Position numbers and translations under genes: made by a program. The notes below the pieces were generated by a model. The model saw only the letters and a list, made by a program, of their open reading frames with translations, searched no databases and was not told where the DNA came from. From CAYMRL01 sp964398985 (lineage in GTDB: Bacteria; Deinococcota; Deinococci; Deinococcales; Trueperaceae), in assembly GCA_964398985.1 (NCBI GenBank), contig CAYNOS010000004.1, forward strand, positions 35,383-99,382: DNA of 64,000 bases. Direction: 5' to 3'. Positions 24,915-33,136 of the stretch are shown here, piece after piece (the first letter of the stretch is position 1; each line of letters starts with the position of its first letter).

Positions 24915-26513
24915 GTGCTTGTGAAGCCCTATCAGCTAACCGGCAGAAGAATCTCTCGCAGGCAGTTCTTCAAGTACACGGGCACCGCGTCCGCTACAGC
25001 GTGGCTGCTCTCCCAGGGCCTGATCGCGAGGGCGCAGGGGGGCGGGCTGCTGGTCTGGCTCGGCCACCAGGAAGTCGCCGGGCTCGGCCCCAACGACGTC
25101 GGCCCCGACGTGCAATCGTCGGTGATCTACAACATCCTCAACCCGCTGGTGCACATCGATCACCTCGCCCAGACCGACCCGATCCTGGCCAGCAGCTACG
25201 AGGTCGCCGAGGACGGGCTCAGCTACACCTTCCACCTGCACCAGGGCGTGATGTTCCATGACGGCACCGAGCTGACCGCCGAGGACGTCAAGTACACCTT
25301 CGAGTTCTACTCGCAAGAAGGCCAGATCATCGCCAACCGCTTCATCAACATGGGCTCCGTCGAAGCGCTCGACCGCTACACCGTGCGCGTCAACATGAAC
25401 GCGGTCAACGCCTCGTTCCTGCGTGTTGCCGGCGAGGTCCCGATCGTTCCCGCCGCCTACCACGCCCAGGTCGGCGACGAAGGCTTCCGCACCGCGCCCA
25501 TCGGCACCGGCGCCTTCCGCGTCGCCGAATGGCGTCCGGCCGAGTACACGGAACTGGTCGCGTTCCCCGAGCACTTCCGCGGCCCTCCCGGGGTCGAGCG
25601 CCTGCGCCTCGAGGTCGTTCCCGAGCCGTCCGTGCGCTACATCGCGATGCAGACCGGCGACGCCCAGGCCAGCGTTTGGCCCCTCACCGCCGAGGACGCC
25701 CTCGACCTGGCTGCGCAGCCCGGCTTCGTCAGCTTCAACACCAACAGCAACTCCCCGCGCTTCATCCCGCTCAACACCCAGGCGCCCGTCCTGTCCGACC
25801 GCCGCGTGCGCCAGGCCATGATGTACGCCCTCGACCGCCAACGCATCGTCGACGAGTTGGAGAGCGGCCTCGGCGTCGTCGCGTCCTCCCACCTCGCGCC
25901 TCACAACCCGTACTTCACGACCGACGGCGTGCCCCAGTACCCCTTCGATCCCGAGCGCGCGCGCTCGGCGCTCGAAGAGGCAGGCTGGGTGGCCGGCTCC
26001 GACGGCATCCGCAGCAAGGACGGTCTGCGCCTCAGCTTCACTTGCACCACGATCAGCGGAGACCAGGCGCGGAGGCCCATGGCCGAGCTTTCGCAGATCT
26101 TCCTGCGCAACGTGGGAGTCGAGATGCAGCTCGCCGAAGCGCCCGTGGCTTCGATCCTCGAGGGCCTGCGGGTGGGCAACATCGAGGCGTCGCTGTTCAA
26201 CTGGACGATGGGCACCCTCACCGACCCGAGCCCGACCAGCACGCTGCGGAGCAACGGCGGCGACAACTTCTTCGGCTACCGCAGCGAAGAGATGGACAGC
26301 CTGATCGACCGGGGGCTGGGGATCGCCGACGCCGAGGCCCGGCGCCCGGTCTACCAGCGCACCCAGCAGCTTTTCGCCGAGGACGTGCCCGCCCTGTGCC
26401 TGCACTTCAACCAGACCGTCAACGTCTTCTCCGAGGAGATGCTCAACCTGCCGGAAGACGTCCTGGTGAGCACCCCAGTGTTCTTCTACGGCCACAGGTA
26501 CGAGCGCGGCTGA
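24915..26513 (+). CDS. Tat-exported extracellular solute-binding protein, family 5
   Basis: The protein of about 532 residues is a family 5 binding protein. The N-terminus has a twin-arginine signal (SRRQFFKYTG, then a hydrophobic stretch ending ARAQ), so it is exported folded, perhaps with a cofactor. The body has YNILNPLVHIDHL, SYTFHLHQGVMFHDGTELTAEDVKYTFE in pieces and a middle LDRQRIVDEL. The start is placed at GTG 24915 because AGAGGAGG lies ten bases upstream; ATG 24882 is an alternative. A hairpin pair separates it from the permease genes. Near uxaC it probably binds uronate oligomers. Confidence 0.88.
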   Translation: MLVKPYQLTGRRISRRQFFKYTGTASATAWLLSQGLIARAQGGGLLVWLGHQEVAGLGPNDVGPDVQSSVIYNILNPLVHIDHLAQTDPILASSYEVAEDGLSYTFHLHQGVMFHDGTELTAEDVKYTFEFYSQEGQIIANRFINMGSVEALDRYTVRVNMNAVNASFLRVAGEVPIVPAAYHAQVGDEGFRTAPIGTGAFRVAEWRPAEYTELVAFPEHFRGPPGVERLRLEVVPEPSVRYIAMQTGDAQASVWPLTAEDALDLAAQPGFVSFNTNSNSPRFIPLNTQAPVLSDRRVRQAMMYALDRQRIVDELESGLGVVASSHLAPHNPYFTTDGVPQYPFDPERARSALEEAGWVAGSDGIRSKDGLRLSFTCTTISGDQARRPMAELSQIFLRNVGVEMQLAEAPVASILEGLRVGNIEASLFNWTMGTLTDPSPTSTLRSNGGDNFFGYRSEEMDSLIDRGLGIADAEARRPVYQRTQQLFAEDVPALCLHFNQTVNVFSEEMLNLPEDVLVSTPVFFYGHRYERG

Positions 26514-26550
26514 GGGCTGAGCCAGCCCACTGCCGCTGACCGGGACCCAG

Positions 26551-26571
26551 GCGGCTCGGAGGACGAGCCGC
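26551..26571 (+). terminator. Intercistronic hairpin 1
   Basis: Perfect 8-bp stem GCGGCTCG/CGAGCCGC with loop GAGGA, 37 bases after the binding-protein stop. No U-run follows. It probably protects the 3' end of the binding-protein message. Confidence 0.5.
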
Positions 26572-26590
26572 GAGTCAACCTAGCGAAGCC

Positions 26591-26625
26591 GCAGCGAGGT
26601 CGGGCGCAGGATCCGACCTCGCTGC
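26591..26625 (+). terminator. Intercistronic hairpin 2
   Basis: Perfect 13-bp stem GCAGCGAGGTCGG and its complement with a 9-base loop, followed by CCCCTTAT. It lies 22 bases before the permease TTG start. It mirrors the 13-bp hairpin in the other importer operon at 16814-16844. Confidence 0.65.
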
Positions 26626-26647
26626 CCCTTATCTCCGGAGCCCGAGC

Positions 26648-27610
26648 TTGTCCAGCTATCTTGTCTTCCGACTCTTCAAGGGCCTGATCGTGATCATCAT
26701 GATCAGCGTCCTGACGTTCATAGTCATGCGCCTGATGCCGGGCGACCCTGTCTACTTGCTGCTCGGCGACGGTGTCATCCCGATCACCGACGAGACGATC
26801 GCCGCCATCCGCTCCAAGTGGGGGCTCGACCGACCGCTGCACGAGCAGTACCTGGTGTGGGCAGCCAACCTCGTGCGCGGCGACTTCGGCACCTCGCTGA
26901 TCCGCACCGGCGTGCCGGTTCGCACGATGATCTTCGAGGCGATCCCAGTGACCGCGCAGGTGAATCTCTACGCGATCGTCCTGGCGATCGCGGTGGCGGT
27001 ACCCTTCGGCATCGCTTCCGCCGTCAGGCGCAACACCTGGGTCGACTACTCCTCGAACTTCTTCTCGGCCCTCGGCATCGCGACCCCGAACTTCTGGTTG
27101 TCGTTGATGCTGATCGTGCTGTTCGCGCTCTACGTGCCGCGGTGGTTCGGAGACCTGCCCCTGATCGGCCGGATCCCACCGTTCGGCATCCGCTCCTGGC
27201 AGGGGTGGATCCTGCCGGTGCTAGTGATCGCTACCGAGGAGATGGCCGTGTTGATGCGCATCACACGCGGAGCGGTGCTCGAACTGCTACCCCAGGACTT
27301 CGTCAGGACCGCCCGCAGCAAGGGCCTGGCCGAGCGCGCGGTGCTCTACCGCCACGTCGTCGCCAACACGATGTTGCCGGTGATCACCGTCATCGGCTTC
27401 CGCATCGCGTTCATCCTCTCGGGCACGATCATCGTCGAGACGATCTTCGCGATGCCCGGCATCGGCCGGCTGTTCGTCGACTCGGTACTGCGGCTCGACT
27501 ACCAGGTCGTGCAGTCACTGGTCGTCGTGTTCGCCGTGCTGGTGGTGGTCGTCAACATCCTCACCGACCTGGTCTACGCCCTCGTCGATCCCAGGATCCG
27601 GGTCTCGTGA
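26648..27610 (+). CDS. ABC transporter permease, DppB/OppB family (second system)
   Basis: The 320-residue membrane protein has the DppB hallmarks: MRLMPGDPVYLLLG, RSKWGLDRPLHEQYLVW, RGDFGTSL, six predicted helices and the coupling loop DFVRTARSKGLAERAVLYRH. The final part ETIFAMPGIGRLF and VYALVDPRIR is also typical. The start is TTG at 26648, with CGGAG seven bases upstream; no ATG or GTG fits better. It forms a channel with the next gene. No ATPase genes follow, so it must borrow ATPases, perhaps those at 12.4-14.6 kb. Confidence 0.92.
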   Translation: MSSYLVFRLFKGLIVIIMISVLTFIVMRLMPGDPVYLLLGDGVIPITDETIAAIRSKWGLDRPLHEQYLVWAANLVRGDFGTSLIRTGVPVRTMIFEAIPVTAQVNLYAIVLAIAVAVPFGIASAVRRNTWVDYSSNFFSALGIATPNFWLSLMLIVLFALYVPRWFGDLPLIGRIPPFGIRSWQGWILPVLVIATEEMAVLMRITRGAVLELLPQDFVRTARSKGLAERAVLYRHVVANTMLPVITVIGFRIAFILSGTIIVETIFAMPGIGRLFVDSVLRLDYQVVQSLVVVFAVLVVVVNILTDLVYALVDPRIRVS

Positions 27611-28509
27611 GGCTCCCGGTGAGCACCGTCTCCGGCGGCGACGCCGCGCCGCTCGTTCGCGGTCGCGCCAGGCGCCGTTTCACCGCCAACCGCATGGCCG
27701 TCGTAGGTTCGATCGTCGTCGGGCTTCTGGTACTGATGGCGATCTTCGCGCCGCAGATAGCCCCCTACCATCCGAACGACGACCTCTTCAGCGGGATGCG
27801 CGGCGCCGGGCCATCCGCCGAGCACTGGATGGGCAACGACCATCTCACCCGCGACCTCCTGAGCCGCGTCATCTACGGCACGCGCATCGCGTTGATCGTC
27901 GGCATCGTCTCCTCGCTGATCTCGATCGTCATCGGCGTGGTCGTCGGCGCCGTGGCCGGCTACTTCGGAGGCTGGGTCGACGAGGTCCTCTCGTTCCTCA
28001 TCGACGCGCTGATGGCGTTCCCGTTGATCGCCCTGTTGATCGTGCTGGCGGCGGTGATGGGTCCGAGCCTCACGACCACCATCGTCGTGATCGGCGCCAC
28101 CGTGTGGGCGCGCTACGCCCGCGTGGTGCGCGCGGAGGTGATGAGCCTCAGGCAACGCGACTTCGTCACCGCCGCCAGAGCGCTCGGCTCGTTCGACCGG
28201 CGCATCATCTGGCGCCATGTGGTGCCCAACGTCCTGACTTCGGTCATCGTGCTCGCCTCCTTGCAGGTCGGCGGCATCATCATCCTCGAGTCGGCGCTCT
28301 CGTTCCTCGGTCTGGGAGTCAGGCCACCCACGGCCACCTGGGGCGGGATCCTCTCCGACGGTCGCGCGTTCATCCTCAGGTACCCGCACATCGCGGTCTT
28401 CCCGGGCATCATGATCGTGATCACCGTCCTGTCGTTCAACTTCATCGGCGACGGCCTGAGGGACGCGCTCGACCCGCACCAGAAGGTGACCCGGGGCACC
28501 AAGAGCTGA
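27607..28509 (+). CDS. ABC transporter permease, DppC/OppC family (second system)
   Basis: The protein of about 300 residues shows RRRFTANRMAVVGSIVVGLL, HWMGNDHLTRDLLSRVIYG, the coupling loop DFVTAARALGSFDRRIIWRH and the ending FNFIGDGLRDALDP. The GTG at 27607 overlaps the preceding stop (GTGA); a second GTG at 27619 is possible. The upstream frame is open as far as 26818 but runs inside the other permease. It is a normal-length DppC, without the long loop seen in the first system, which argues for a different or smaller ligand. Confidence 0.92.
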   Translation: MRLPVSTVSGGDAAPLVRGRARRRFTANRMAVVGSIVVGLLVLMAIFAPQIAPYHPNDDLFSGMRGAGPSAEHWMGNDHLTRDLLSRVIYGTRIALIVGIVSSLISIVIGVVVGAVAGYFGGWVDEVLSFLIDALMAFPLIALLIVLAAVMGPSLTTTIVVIGATVWARYARVVRAEVMSLRQRDFVTAARALGSFDRRIIWRHVVPNVLTSVIVLASLQVGGIIILESALSFLGLGVRPPTATWGGILSDGRAFILRYPHIAVFPGIMIVITVLSFNFIGDGLRDALDPHQKVTRGTKS

Positions 28510-28641
28510 CCTCGACAGGCATGCGAGCGCCGGGCCCCGGCAGCCAAAGCGGTCAGAAGCCGTCAACGAATGTGCCTAGCATCAGGCTGAGCCGGGCGTC
28601 GGCCCTTGCGACGACGTTCGGCACGAGATGGAGGCGTCTAG

Positions 28642-29166
28642 ATGAGCGAGCGTGACGAACCTGTGACAGCCACTACCGGAGAACGGAGCCACGCTGCCGA
28701 GGTCTCCAAGGCGGTCAACGAGCGCTTCGTCGAGCGGCTGCGCGAGCTGCTCGAAGGCGTGCCGCAAGGCCAGCCGACCTGGGTGACCACCGGCGGGCCC
28801 GAGGGCGGCATCTTCGGCAGCGTCGCCGACCTCAGCGCCGAGCAGGCGTCTCGCGAGGTGGCCGGTACCACGATCGCCGCCCACGTCGAGCACGAGCGCT
28901 GGGCGCTGCGCCTGGTCAACGACTACTTCGTCGGCAAGCAGCCGACGGCAGAGTGGTCGGCCAGCTGGAGCGTGAAGACGGTCGACGGAGCCGCCTGGGA
29001 CGCGCTGCGTGCGGCGCTGCGGACCGAGGGGGAGACGCTTCTCGACAACGCGGAGCGGTTCCAGGACTGGGCCCGGCCGGAGATGGCCAACGGCGCGCTC
29101 TCCACCTTCGGACATCTCGCCTACCACTTGGGAGCCATCCGGCAGCTGCGCAAGCTCGTCACCTGA
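28642..29166 (+). CDS. DinB-superfamily protein
   Basis: The 174-residue protein looks like a DinB/YfiT four-helix bundle. Metal-type His residues are in TIAAHVEHERWALRL and FGHLAYHLGAIRQL. The family includes bacillithiol/mycothiol-dependent transferases and many uncharacterised proteins. It starts at an ATG with GGAGG eight bases upstream and lies after the second permease pair, possibly as its own transcript (TAGCAT at 28577). A similar but diverged DinB gene is at 51559-52044. Function is unknown. Confidence 0.7.
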   Translation: MSERDEPVTATTGERSHAAEVSKAVNERFVERLRELLEGVPQGQPTWVTTGGPEGGIFGSVADLSAEQASREVAGTTIAAHVEHERWALRLVNDYFVGKQPTAEWSASWSVKTVDGAAWDALRAALRTEGETLLDNAERFQDWARPEMANGALSTFGHLAYHLGAIRQLRKLVT

Positions 29167-29171
29167 GCCGG

Positions 29172-29224
29172 TAAGCTGGCGTCGCCCACAGGGCGACGTC
29201 GCCGCCTCCGGCTCCACAGGCGGC
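29172..29224 (+). promoter_or_regulatory. -10 box and two leader hairpins before the M81 peptidase gene
   Basis: TAAGCT (29172-29177) is followed by GTCGCCC-ACA-GGGCGAC (29181-29197) and GCCGCCT...AGGCGGC (29201-29224), then AAGGAG and the ATG at 29243. The layout, a -10 box followed at once by two hairpins, resembles the leader at 24779-24828. Confidence 0.45.
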
Positions 29225-29242
29225 CGCCGAAGGAGCCGATGC

Positions 29243-30718
29243 ATGAAAGTCTTCGCCGCCGGCATCATCACCGAGACCAACACCTTCTCCCCCACGCCTA
29301 CAGGCTTGGCAGATTTCAGGATCCTCCGTGCGGCCGACGTCGACAGCCCACGCTTCGCGGACGAGCCCGCGTTCACCGCGATCAAACGCGAGGCCGAGCA
29401 GCGGGGCTTCGAGTTCGCTTTCGCGTTGTGCGCGTTCGCCCAACCGTCGGGCACGACGCTGAGGGGCACCTACGAGGCGCTGCGCGAGGAACTCCTGGAC
29501 TCGCTGCGCTCGCACATGCCCGTCGACATCGTCGCGCTGCCGCTCCACGGGGCGATGGTGGCCGATGGCTACGACGATTGCGAGGCCGACATCGTCAGGC
29601 ACGTGCGCGAGATCGTCGGGTCCGAGGTGCCGATAGGAGTCGAGCTCGATTTGCACTGCCACATCAGCCAGGAGCTGATCGATCTCGCAGACATCGTCAT
29701 CACCTACAAGGAGTACCCGCACACCGACACGGGCGACCGCGCTGCCGACCTGATGCGTCTGCTGTTCGCCATGCACCGAGGCGAGATCGACCCGACGATG
29801 GCGCTGTTCGACTGCCGCATGGAGGGCATGTACCCGACGTCCGCCGAACCGATGCGGAGCTTCGTGGACGCGATGATGGCGGCCGAGGGCAAGGACGGCC
29901 TGCTGTCGCTGTCCCTCGGACACGGCTTCCCGTGGGGCGACGTGCCCGACCTGGGCTGCCGCATGGTGGCCGTCACCGACGGCGATGCTGCCCTGGCGGA
30001 GCACCTCGCGCGCGAATGGGGCATGCGCTTCCACGAACTGCGCCGCGAGGTCACGCTGAACCCGCTGAGCTTGGACGATGCCTTGGATCGCGCCCTCGCT
30101 GCTGCTGGTCCGGCGGCCGGCCGCGGACCCGTCGTCGTCGCCGACCAGTCCGACAACCCTGGCGGCGGCGCCCCCAGCGACTCCACCTTCGCGCTCAGAG
30201 CGCTGCTCGAGCGCGGCGCCAAGGACGTCGCCCTGGCGTTGATGTGGGACCCGATCGTCGTCAGGACCGCGACGGTGGCCGGCGAGGGAGCGCGCCTGAA
30301 GCTGCGCCTCGGCGGCAAGATGGGACCGGCCTCGGGCGACCCCCTGGATGTCGAAGCCGTCGTCACCCGCGTCGAGAAGGACCTGCATCAGACGTGGAGC
30401 ACCGCCCAGGCGACCGGCCGCTTCAAGTGCGGCGCGGCGGTCGCGCTGAAGATCGCGGGCGTCGACGTGATCGTCAACGACGACCGCGGGCAGGTCTTCG
30501 GCCCCGACGTGTTCACCAACATGGGCATAGCGATAGCCGACAAGCAGGCGTTGATCGTCAAGTCGACGCAGCACTTCTACGCGGGCTTCGCGCCCATCGC
30601 CTCGGAGGTGCTGTACATGGCCGCACCGGGAGCCGTGGCGCCGCTGATGACGCAGATCCCGCTGGTCAGAGCCGACCTCAACAAGTACCCGTGGGTCGAG
30701 AACCCGTTCCAGGAGTGA
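29243..30718 (+). CDS. M81-family metallopeptidase (MlrC-like)
   Basis: The protein of about 491 residues belongs to the MlrC/M81 family, named after microcystinase C but widespread near peptide transporters. It starts AGIITETNTFSPT. Likely zinc ligands are in GVELDLHCHIS and YKEYPHTDTGDRA, and DQSDNPGGGAPSD is another family signature. The ATG at 29243 has AAGGAG upstream; an ATG four bases earlier is in another frame. Its neighbour is a DppBC-type permease pair, a common context. The true substrate (a peptide or small cyclic amide) is not known; microcystin is unlikely. Confidence 0.9.
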   Translation: MKVFAAGIITETNTFSPTPTGLADFRILRAADVDSPRFADEPAFTAIKREAEQRGFEFAFALCAFAQPSGTTLRGTYEALREELLDSLRSHMPVDIVALPLHGAMVADGYDDCEADIVRHVREIVGSEVPIGVELDLHCHISQELIDLADIVITYKEYPHTDTGDRAADLMRLLFAMHRGEIDPTMALFDCRMEGMYPTSAEPMRSFVDAMMAAEGKDGLLSLSLGHGFPWGDVPDLGCRMVAVTDGDAALAEHLAREWGMRFHELRREVTLNPLSLDDALDRALAAAGPAAGRGPVVVADQSDNPGGGAPSDSTFALRALLERGAKDVALALMWDPIVVRTATVAGEGARLKLRLGGKMGPASGDPLDVEAVVTRVEKDLHQTWSTAQATGRFKCGAAVALKIAGVDVIVNDDRGQVFGPDVFTNMGIAIADKQALIVKSTQHFYAGFAPIASEVLYMAAPGAVAPLMTQIPLVRADLNKYPWVENPFQE

Positions 30719-30732
30719 GCCGAGGACAGCGC

Positions 30733-31488
30733 CTAAGGCGCCTCGTCCTCGCCCCGGTTGCCGGGCACCAGCTCGGGCGGCTGGTCGGCGGCCCAGCGTA
30801 GCTGCGCGGCCAGCCCGCGAAGCGCGGCCAGCTCGCGCGCGCCCAGCTCGGCCCGGTCGAGCAACCCGCGGAACAGCCGCATGACGCCGGGAGCGCGGTT
30901 CTCATCGGTGTAACCGATGTGGAGCAGGGCGCTCTCCAACTGCGCGTAGAAGCCTTCCAGTTGGTCACGCGCGGCCGTATCAACGGTCGCGGCGGCGGGA
31001 CGGGAAGCCGGCGCCCCTGCACCGGCCGCCGCCAACCAGCGCTCGTAGGCGACGATCAGCACGGCCTGGGCGAGGTTCAGCGACGCGAACTCCGCTGTCG
31101 GGATGACGATCTGAAGCTGGCAGCGGGTCAGCTCCTCGTTGGCCAGGCCGTGATCCTCGGGCCCGAACAGCACCGCGCTGCTCTCGTCCAACAGCGGCGC
31201 GGCAGCGCGCGGGGGCACCACCCGGTAGTTCTCGGCCGCCCTCGCCCTGGCGCTGGTGCCTGCCACCAGCTTGATGCCGGCGAGAGCCTCGGCCAGCGTG
31301 TCGACGACGACCGCGGCCTTCAGCACCTCCTCGGCGTGCGACGCGAGCGCGTAGGCGCGGTGGTCGATGCGGCAGCGCGGAGCCACCAGCCACAGTTCCG
31401 CGAGCCCGAAGTTGAGCATCGCGCGTGCGGCGGCTCCGACGTTCGCCGACTCCTTCGTGCGCAACAGCACGATCCGCGGACCAGGCAT
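30733..31488 (-). CDS. trmJ: tRNA/rRNA 2'-O-methyltransferase, TrmJ-like (SPOUT)
   Basis: The 251-residue protein is a SpoU/TrmH-type SPOUT methyltransferase. Motif 1 is TKESANVGAAARAMLNFG (the Asn and Arg of the active site), motif 2 VLFGPEDHGLANEEL and motif 3 IPTAEFASLNLAQAV, which form the knotted SAM site. The order and the C-terminal extension match TrmJ, which methylates the ribose at position 32 of tRNA. It has no ribosome site but a TAAGCT -10 box six bases before the ATG, so it is probably leaderless. It diverges from udgB. Confidence 0.85.
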   Translation of the reverse strand: MPGPRIVLLRTKESANVGAAARAMLNFGLAELWLVAPRCRIDHRAYALASHAEEVLKAAVVVDTLAEALAGIKLVAGTSARARAAENYRVVPPRAAAPLLDESSAVLFGPEDHGLANEELTRCQLQIVIPTAEFASLNLAQAVLIVAYERWLAAAGAGAPASRPAAATVDTAARDQLEGFYAQLESALLHIGYTDENRAPGVMRLFRGLLDRAELGARELAALRGLAAQLRWAADQPPELVPGNRGEDEAP

Positions 31489-31494
31489 CCTAGG

Positions 31495-31500
31495 AGCTTA
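31495..31500 (-). promoter_or_regulatory. Leaderless -10 box TAAGCT (trmJ)
   Basis: TAAGCT on the minus strand ends six bases before the ATG at 31488. Transcription would start at or near the A of the start codon. Confidence 0.6.
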
Positions 31501-31515
31501 CCGGTGCCTGCACGT

Positions 31516-31521
31516 TACAGT
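31516..31521 (+). promoter_or_regulatory. Leaderless -10 box TACAGT (udgB)
   Basis: TACAGT ends five bases before the GTG at 31527. There is no room for a ribosome site. It faces away from the trmJ box 16 bases away, a very compact divergent promoter. Confidence 0.6.
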
Positions 31522-31526
31522 CGAGC

Positions 31527-32255
31527 GTGACGAGAGCCCCTGCCAACGCGGTCGAATTCGATCCCTACCCGCCCGCGTTGGCGCACTGCACACGTTGTCC
31601 GCGCCTAGTAACCCACCGCCAAGAGGCGGCGCGCGTGAAGCGCCGCTCCTACCAAGACCAGGAGTACTGGGGCGCCCCCGTCCCGGGTTTCGGCGATCCG
31701 GGCGCGCGCATCGTGCTGGTGGGCCTGGCACCCGGCGCGCACGGCAGCAACCGCACGGGCCGCATGTTCACGGGCGACGGCTCGGGGCGCTTCCTCTACG
31801 CGGCGCTCCACCGCGCCGGCCTCGCGAACCAAGCGGAGGCGACCTCTCGCGACGACGGCATGGAGCTGCATGACCTATGGATCACCGCCACGGCGCGCTG
31901 CGTGCCGCCGGCCAACAAGCCGACCTCCGAAGAGCTATTCAACTGCCGTTCCTGGCTGGTTCGCGACCTCGATGCGTTGAGCGAGAAGCGCGTCTACCTC
32001 GCGTTGGGACGCGTGGCGCACGACTCGCTGCTGCGACTCTATCGCTCGCGCGGGGTGGCGTCGAGGGCTGCGGAGTATCCTTTCGCCCACGGCGCGGTGC
32101 ACCGCTTCGACGAGCTGCCAGGAGCCGCACAGGCCGGCGCCCTGCCGGTCGTCGACGCCTTCCACGTGAGCCTGCAGAACACGAACACTGGCAGGCTGAC
32201 AGCGGCCATGTTCGACGAGGCCCTGGCGAGGGCCAAGTCGCTGGCCGGCCTGTGA
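31527..32255 (+). CDS. udgB: Uracil-DNA glycosylase, family 5 (UdgB)
   Basis: The 242-residue protein removes uracil and related bases from DNA. Motif A is GLAPGAHGSNRTGRMFTGD (about residues 66-84), in the form without the catalytic Asp that defines family 5. Motif B is the variant FHVSLQNTNTGRLT. Four Cys (21, 24, 125, 140) should hold a 4Fe-4S cluster. It starts at a leaderless GTG. It is well known in thermophiles, actinobacteria and Deinococcota, and fits the repair-rich lineage. Confidence 0.93.
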   Translation: MTRAPANAVEFDPYPPALAHCTRCPRLVTHRQEAARVKRRSYQDQEYWGAPVPGFGDPGARIVLVGLAPGAHGSNRTGRMFTGDGSGRFLYAALHRAGLANQAEATSRDDGMELHDLWITATARCVPPANKPTSEELFNCRSWLVRDLDALSEKRVYLALGRVAHDSLLRLYRSRGVASRAAEYPFAHGAVHRFDELPGAAQAGALPVVDAFHVSLQNTNTGRLTAAMFDEALARAKSLAGL

Positions 32256-32271
32256 GGGAACGGAAGCCGGG

Positions 32272-32493
32272 CTAGCGCTGCAGCTGGCTGTCTTCGTCGA
32301 CTTCGAAGGTGATCTTGGCGTTGATGCGGTACTTCGTGATCGAGCCGTTCTCGACGACTGCCGTCATCTCCTTGACGTAGAGCGACTTGATGTCGCGCAC
32401 CGTCCGTCCGGCCTGCTCGATCGCCCGCTTGGCCGCGTCGTCCCAGCTAGTGTCCGATTGCGCCAGTACCTCGATGACCTTGTGGATGCCCAT
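32272..32493 (-). CDS. Dodecin flavoprotein
   Basis: The 73-residue protein is a dodecin: HKVIEVLAQSDTSWDDAAKRA carries the Trp that stacks on flavin, followed by KEMTAVVENGSITKYRINAKITFEVD. It forms a hollow dodecamer that stores FMN/FAD or riboflavin in the cytoplasm. The ATG has AGGAGGAG nine bases upstream. It sits alone between udgB and rpsT on the minus strand. Confidence 0.95.
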   Translation of the reverse strand: MGIHKVIEVLAQSDTSWDDAAKRAIEQAGRTVRDIKSLYVKEMTAVVENGSITKYRINAKITFEVDEDSQLQR

Positions 32494-32525
32494 GAGTGAC
32501 TCCTCCTACGTGAGGCCAACGTAGA

Positions 32526-32564
32526 CGGAGCCGGTTAGCGCCGTGTGAGCGGCGACCGGCTCCG
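32526..32564 (-). terminator. Hairpin after rpsT
   Basis: CGGAGCCGGT (32526-32535) pairs with ACCGGCTCCG (32555-32564), with a second inner stem CGCCG/CGGCG. It begins 40 bases after the rpsT stop and lies before the dodecin gene. No U-run, but it is the only structure separating the two genes. Confidence 0.5.
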
Positions 32565-32604
32565 ATGGTCGAACGAGGCTGTGGCTGGTCAGTCGTTCAG
32601 GTGT

Positions 32605-32880
32605 TCAGCTGGCCGACTGCGAAGCGGAGTTGAGCCGCTTCGCGAGGCGCGACTTCTTGCGGGCGGCGGTGTTCCTGTGAAGCATCGAGCCCTTGCTGGC
32701 CTTGTCGACGAGCGACTGGACGACCTTCTGGTACTTGGCGGCACCTTCGGCGTCGCCGCTCTCGGCAGCGGCCACGGCCTTCTTGGTGAAGGTGCGGATA
32801 GTGCTCTTGCGCGCGCGGTTGGCGAGACGACGCTTCTCCGACTGGCGGTGGTACTTCATGGCGGACGGGTTGCGAGCCAT
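32605..32880 (-). CDS. rpsT: 30S ribosomal protein S20
   Basis: The 91-residue protein is bacterial S20, a three-helix protein that binds 16S rRNA helices 9 and 44. It has the typical KYHRQSEKRRLANRARKSTIRT start, the KGSMLHRNTAARKKSRLAKRLN end and a high Lys/Arg content. The ATG follows AGGAGAGA. It is a single gene facing the DEAD-box helicase gene across a 256-base gap that holds two -10 boxes. Confidence 0.97.
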   Translation of the reverse strand: MARNPSAMKYHRQSEKRRLANRARKSTIRTFTKKAVAAAESGDAEGAAKYQKVVQSLVDKASKGSMLHRNTAARKKSRLAKRLNSASQSAS

Positions 32881-32979
32881 TCTCTCTCCTCGTTGCTATT
32901 GACCCTTGCTCACGGATGGGCCGGGGCCCGCTCCGCAGACTACGGTTGTAGGCGGCCCTTGCGAGCCGACAGCCTGAGA

Positions 32980-32985
32980 AGCATA
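32980..32985 (-). promoter_or_regulatory. -10 box TATGCT (rpsT)
   Basis: TGCTATGCT on the minus strand, an extended -10 form, about 100 bases before the rpsT ATG. TGGACC 19 bases upstream could be a -35. The long leader would suit S20 autoregulation of translation, which is inference only. Confidence 0.45.
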
Positions 32986-33066
32986 GCACGAACCCGCCGG
33001 TTTGGGTCCAGGCGCCCGCGACGGCGCAGCCGTAAGCCCCACCACGTCGATTCCCCGTGGATGCCT

Positions 33067-33072
33067 TATAGT
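33067..33072 (+). promoter_or_regulatory. -10 box TATAGT (DEAD-box helicase)
   Basis: TATAGT lies 64 bases before the ATG at 33137. The -35 is weak. The leader would be about 58 bases, which is usual for DEAD-box genes under cold or structural control. Confidence 0.45.
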
Positions 33073-33136
33073 GGACCGCTCCCGCTCGTCAAGCAGATCC
33101 TTGGCTGGTGGTTGGCCAAGGAAGGAATCACATTAC

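Noticed and set aside
28577..28582. TAGCAT as a leaderless box for the DinB gene
   Set aside because: It is 59 bases before the ATG, which has its own GGAGG ribosome site; at best an ordinary -10.
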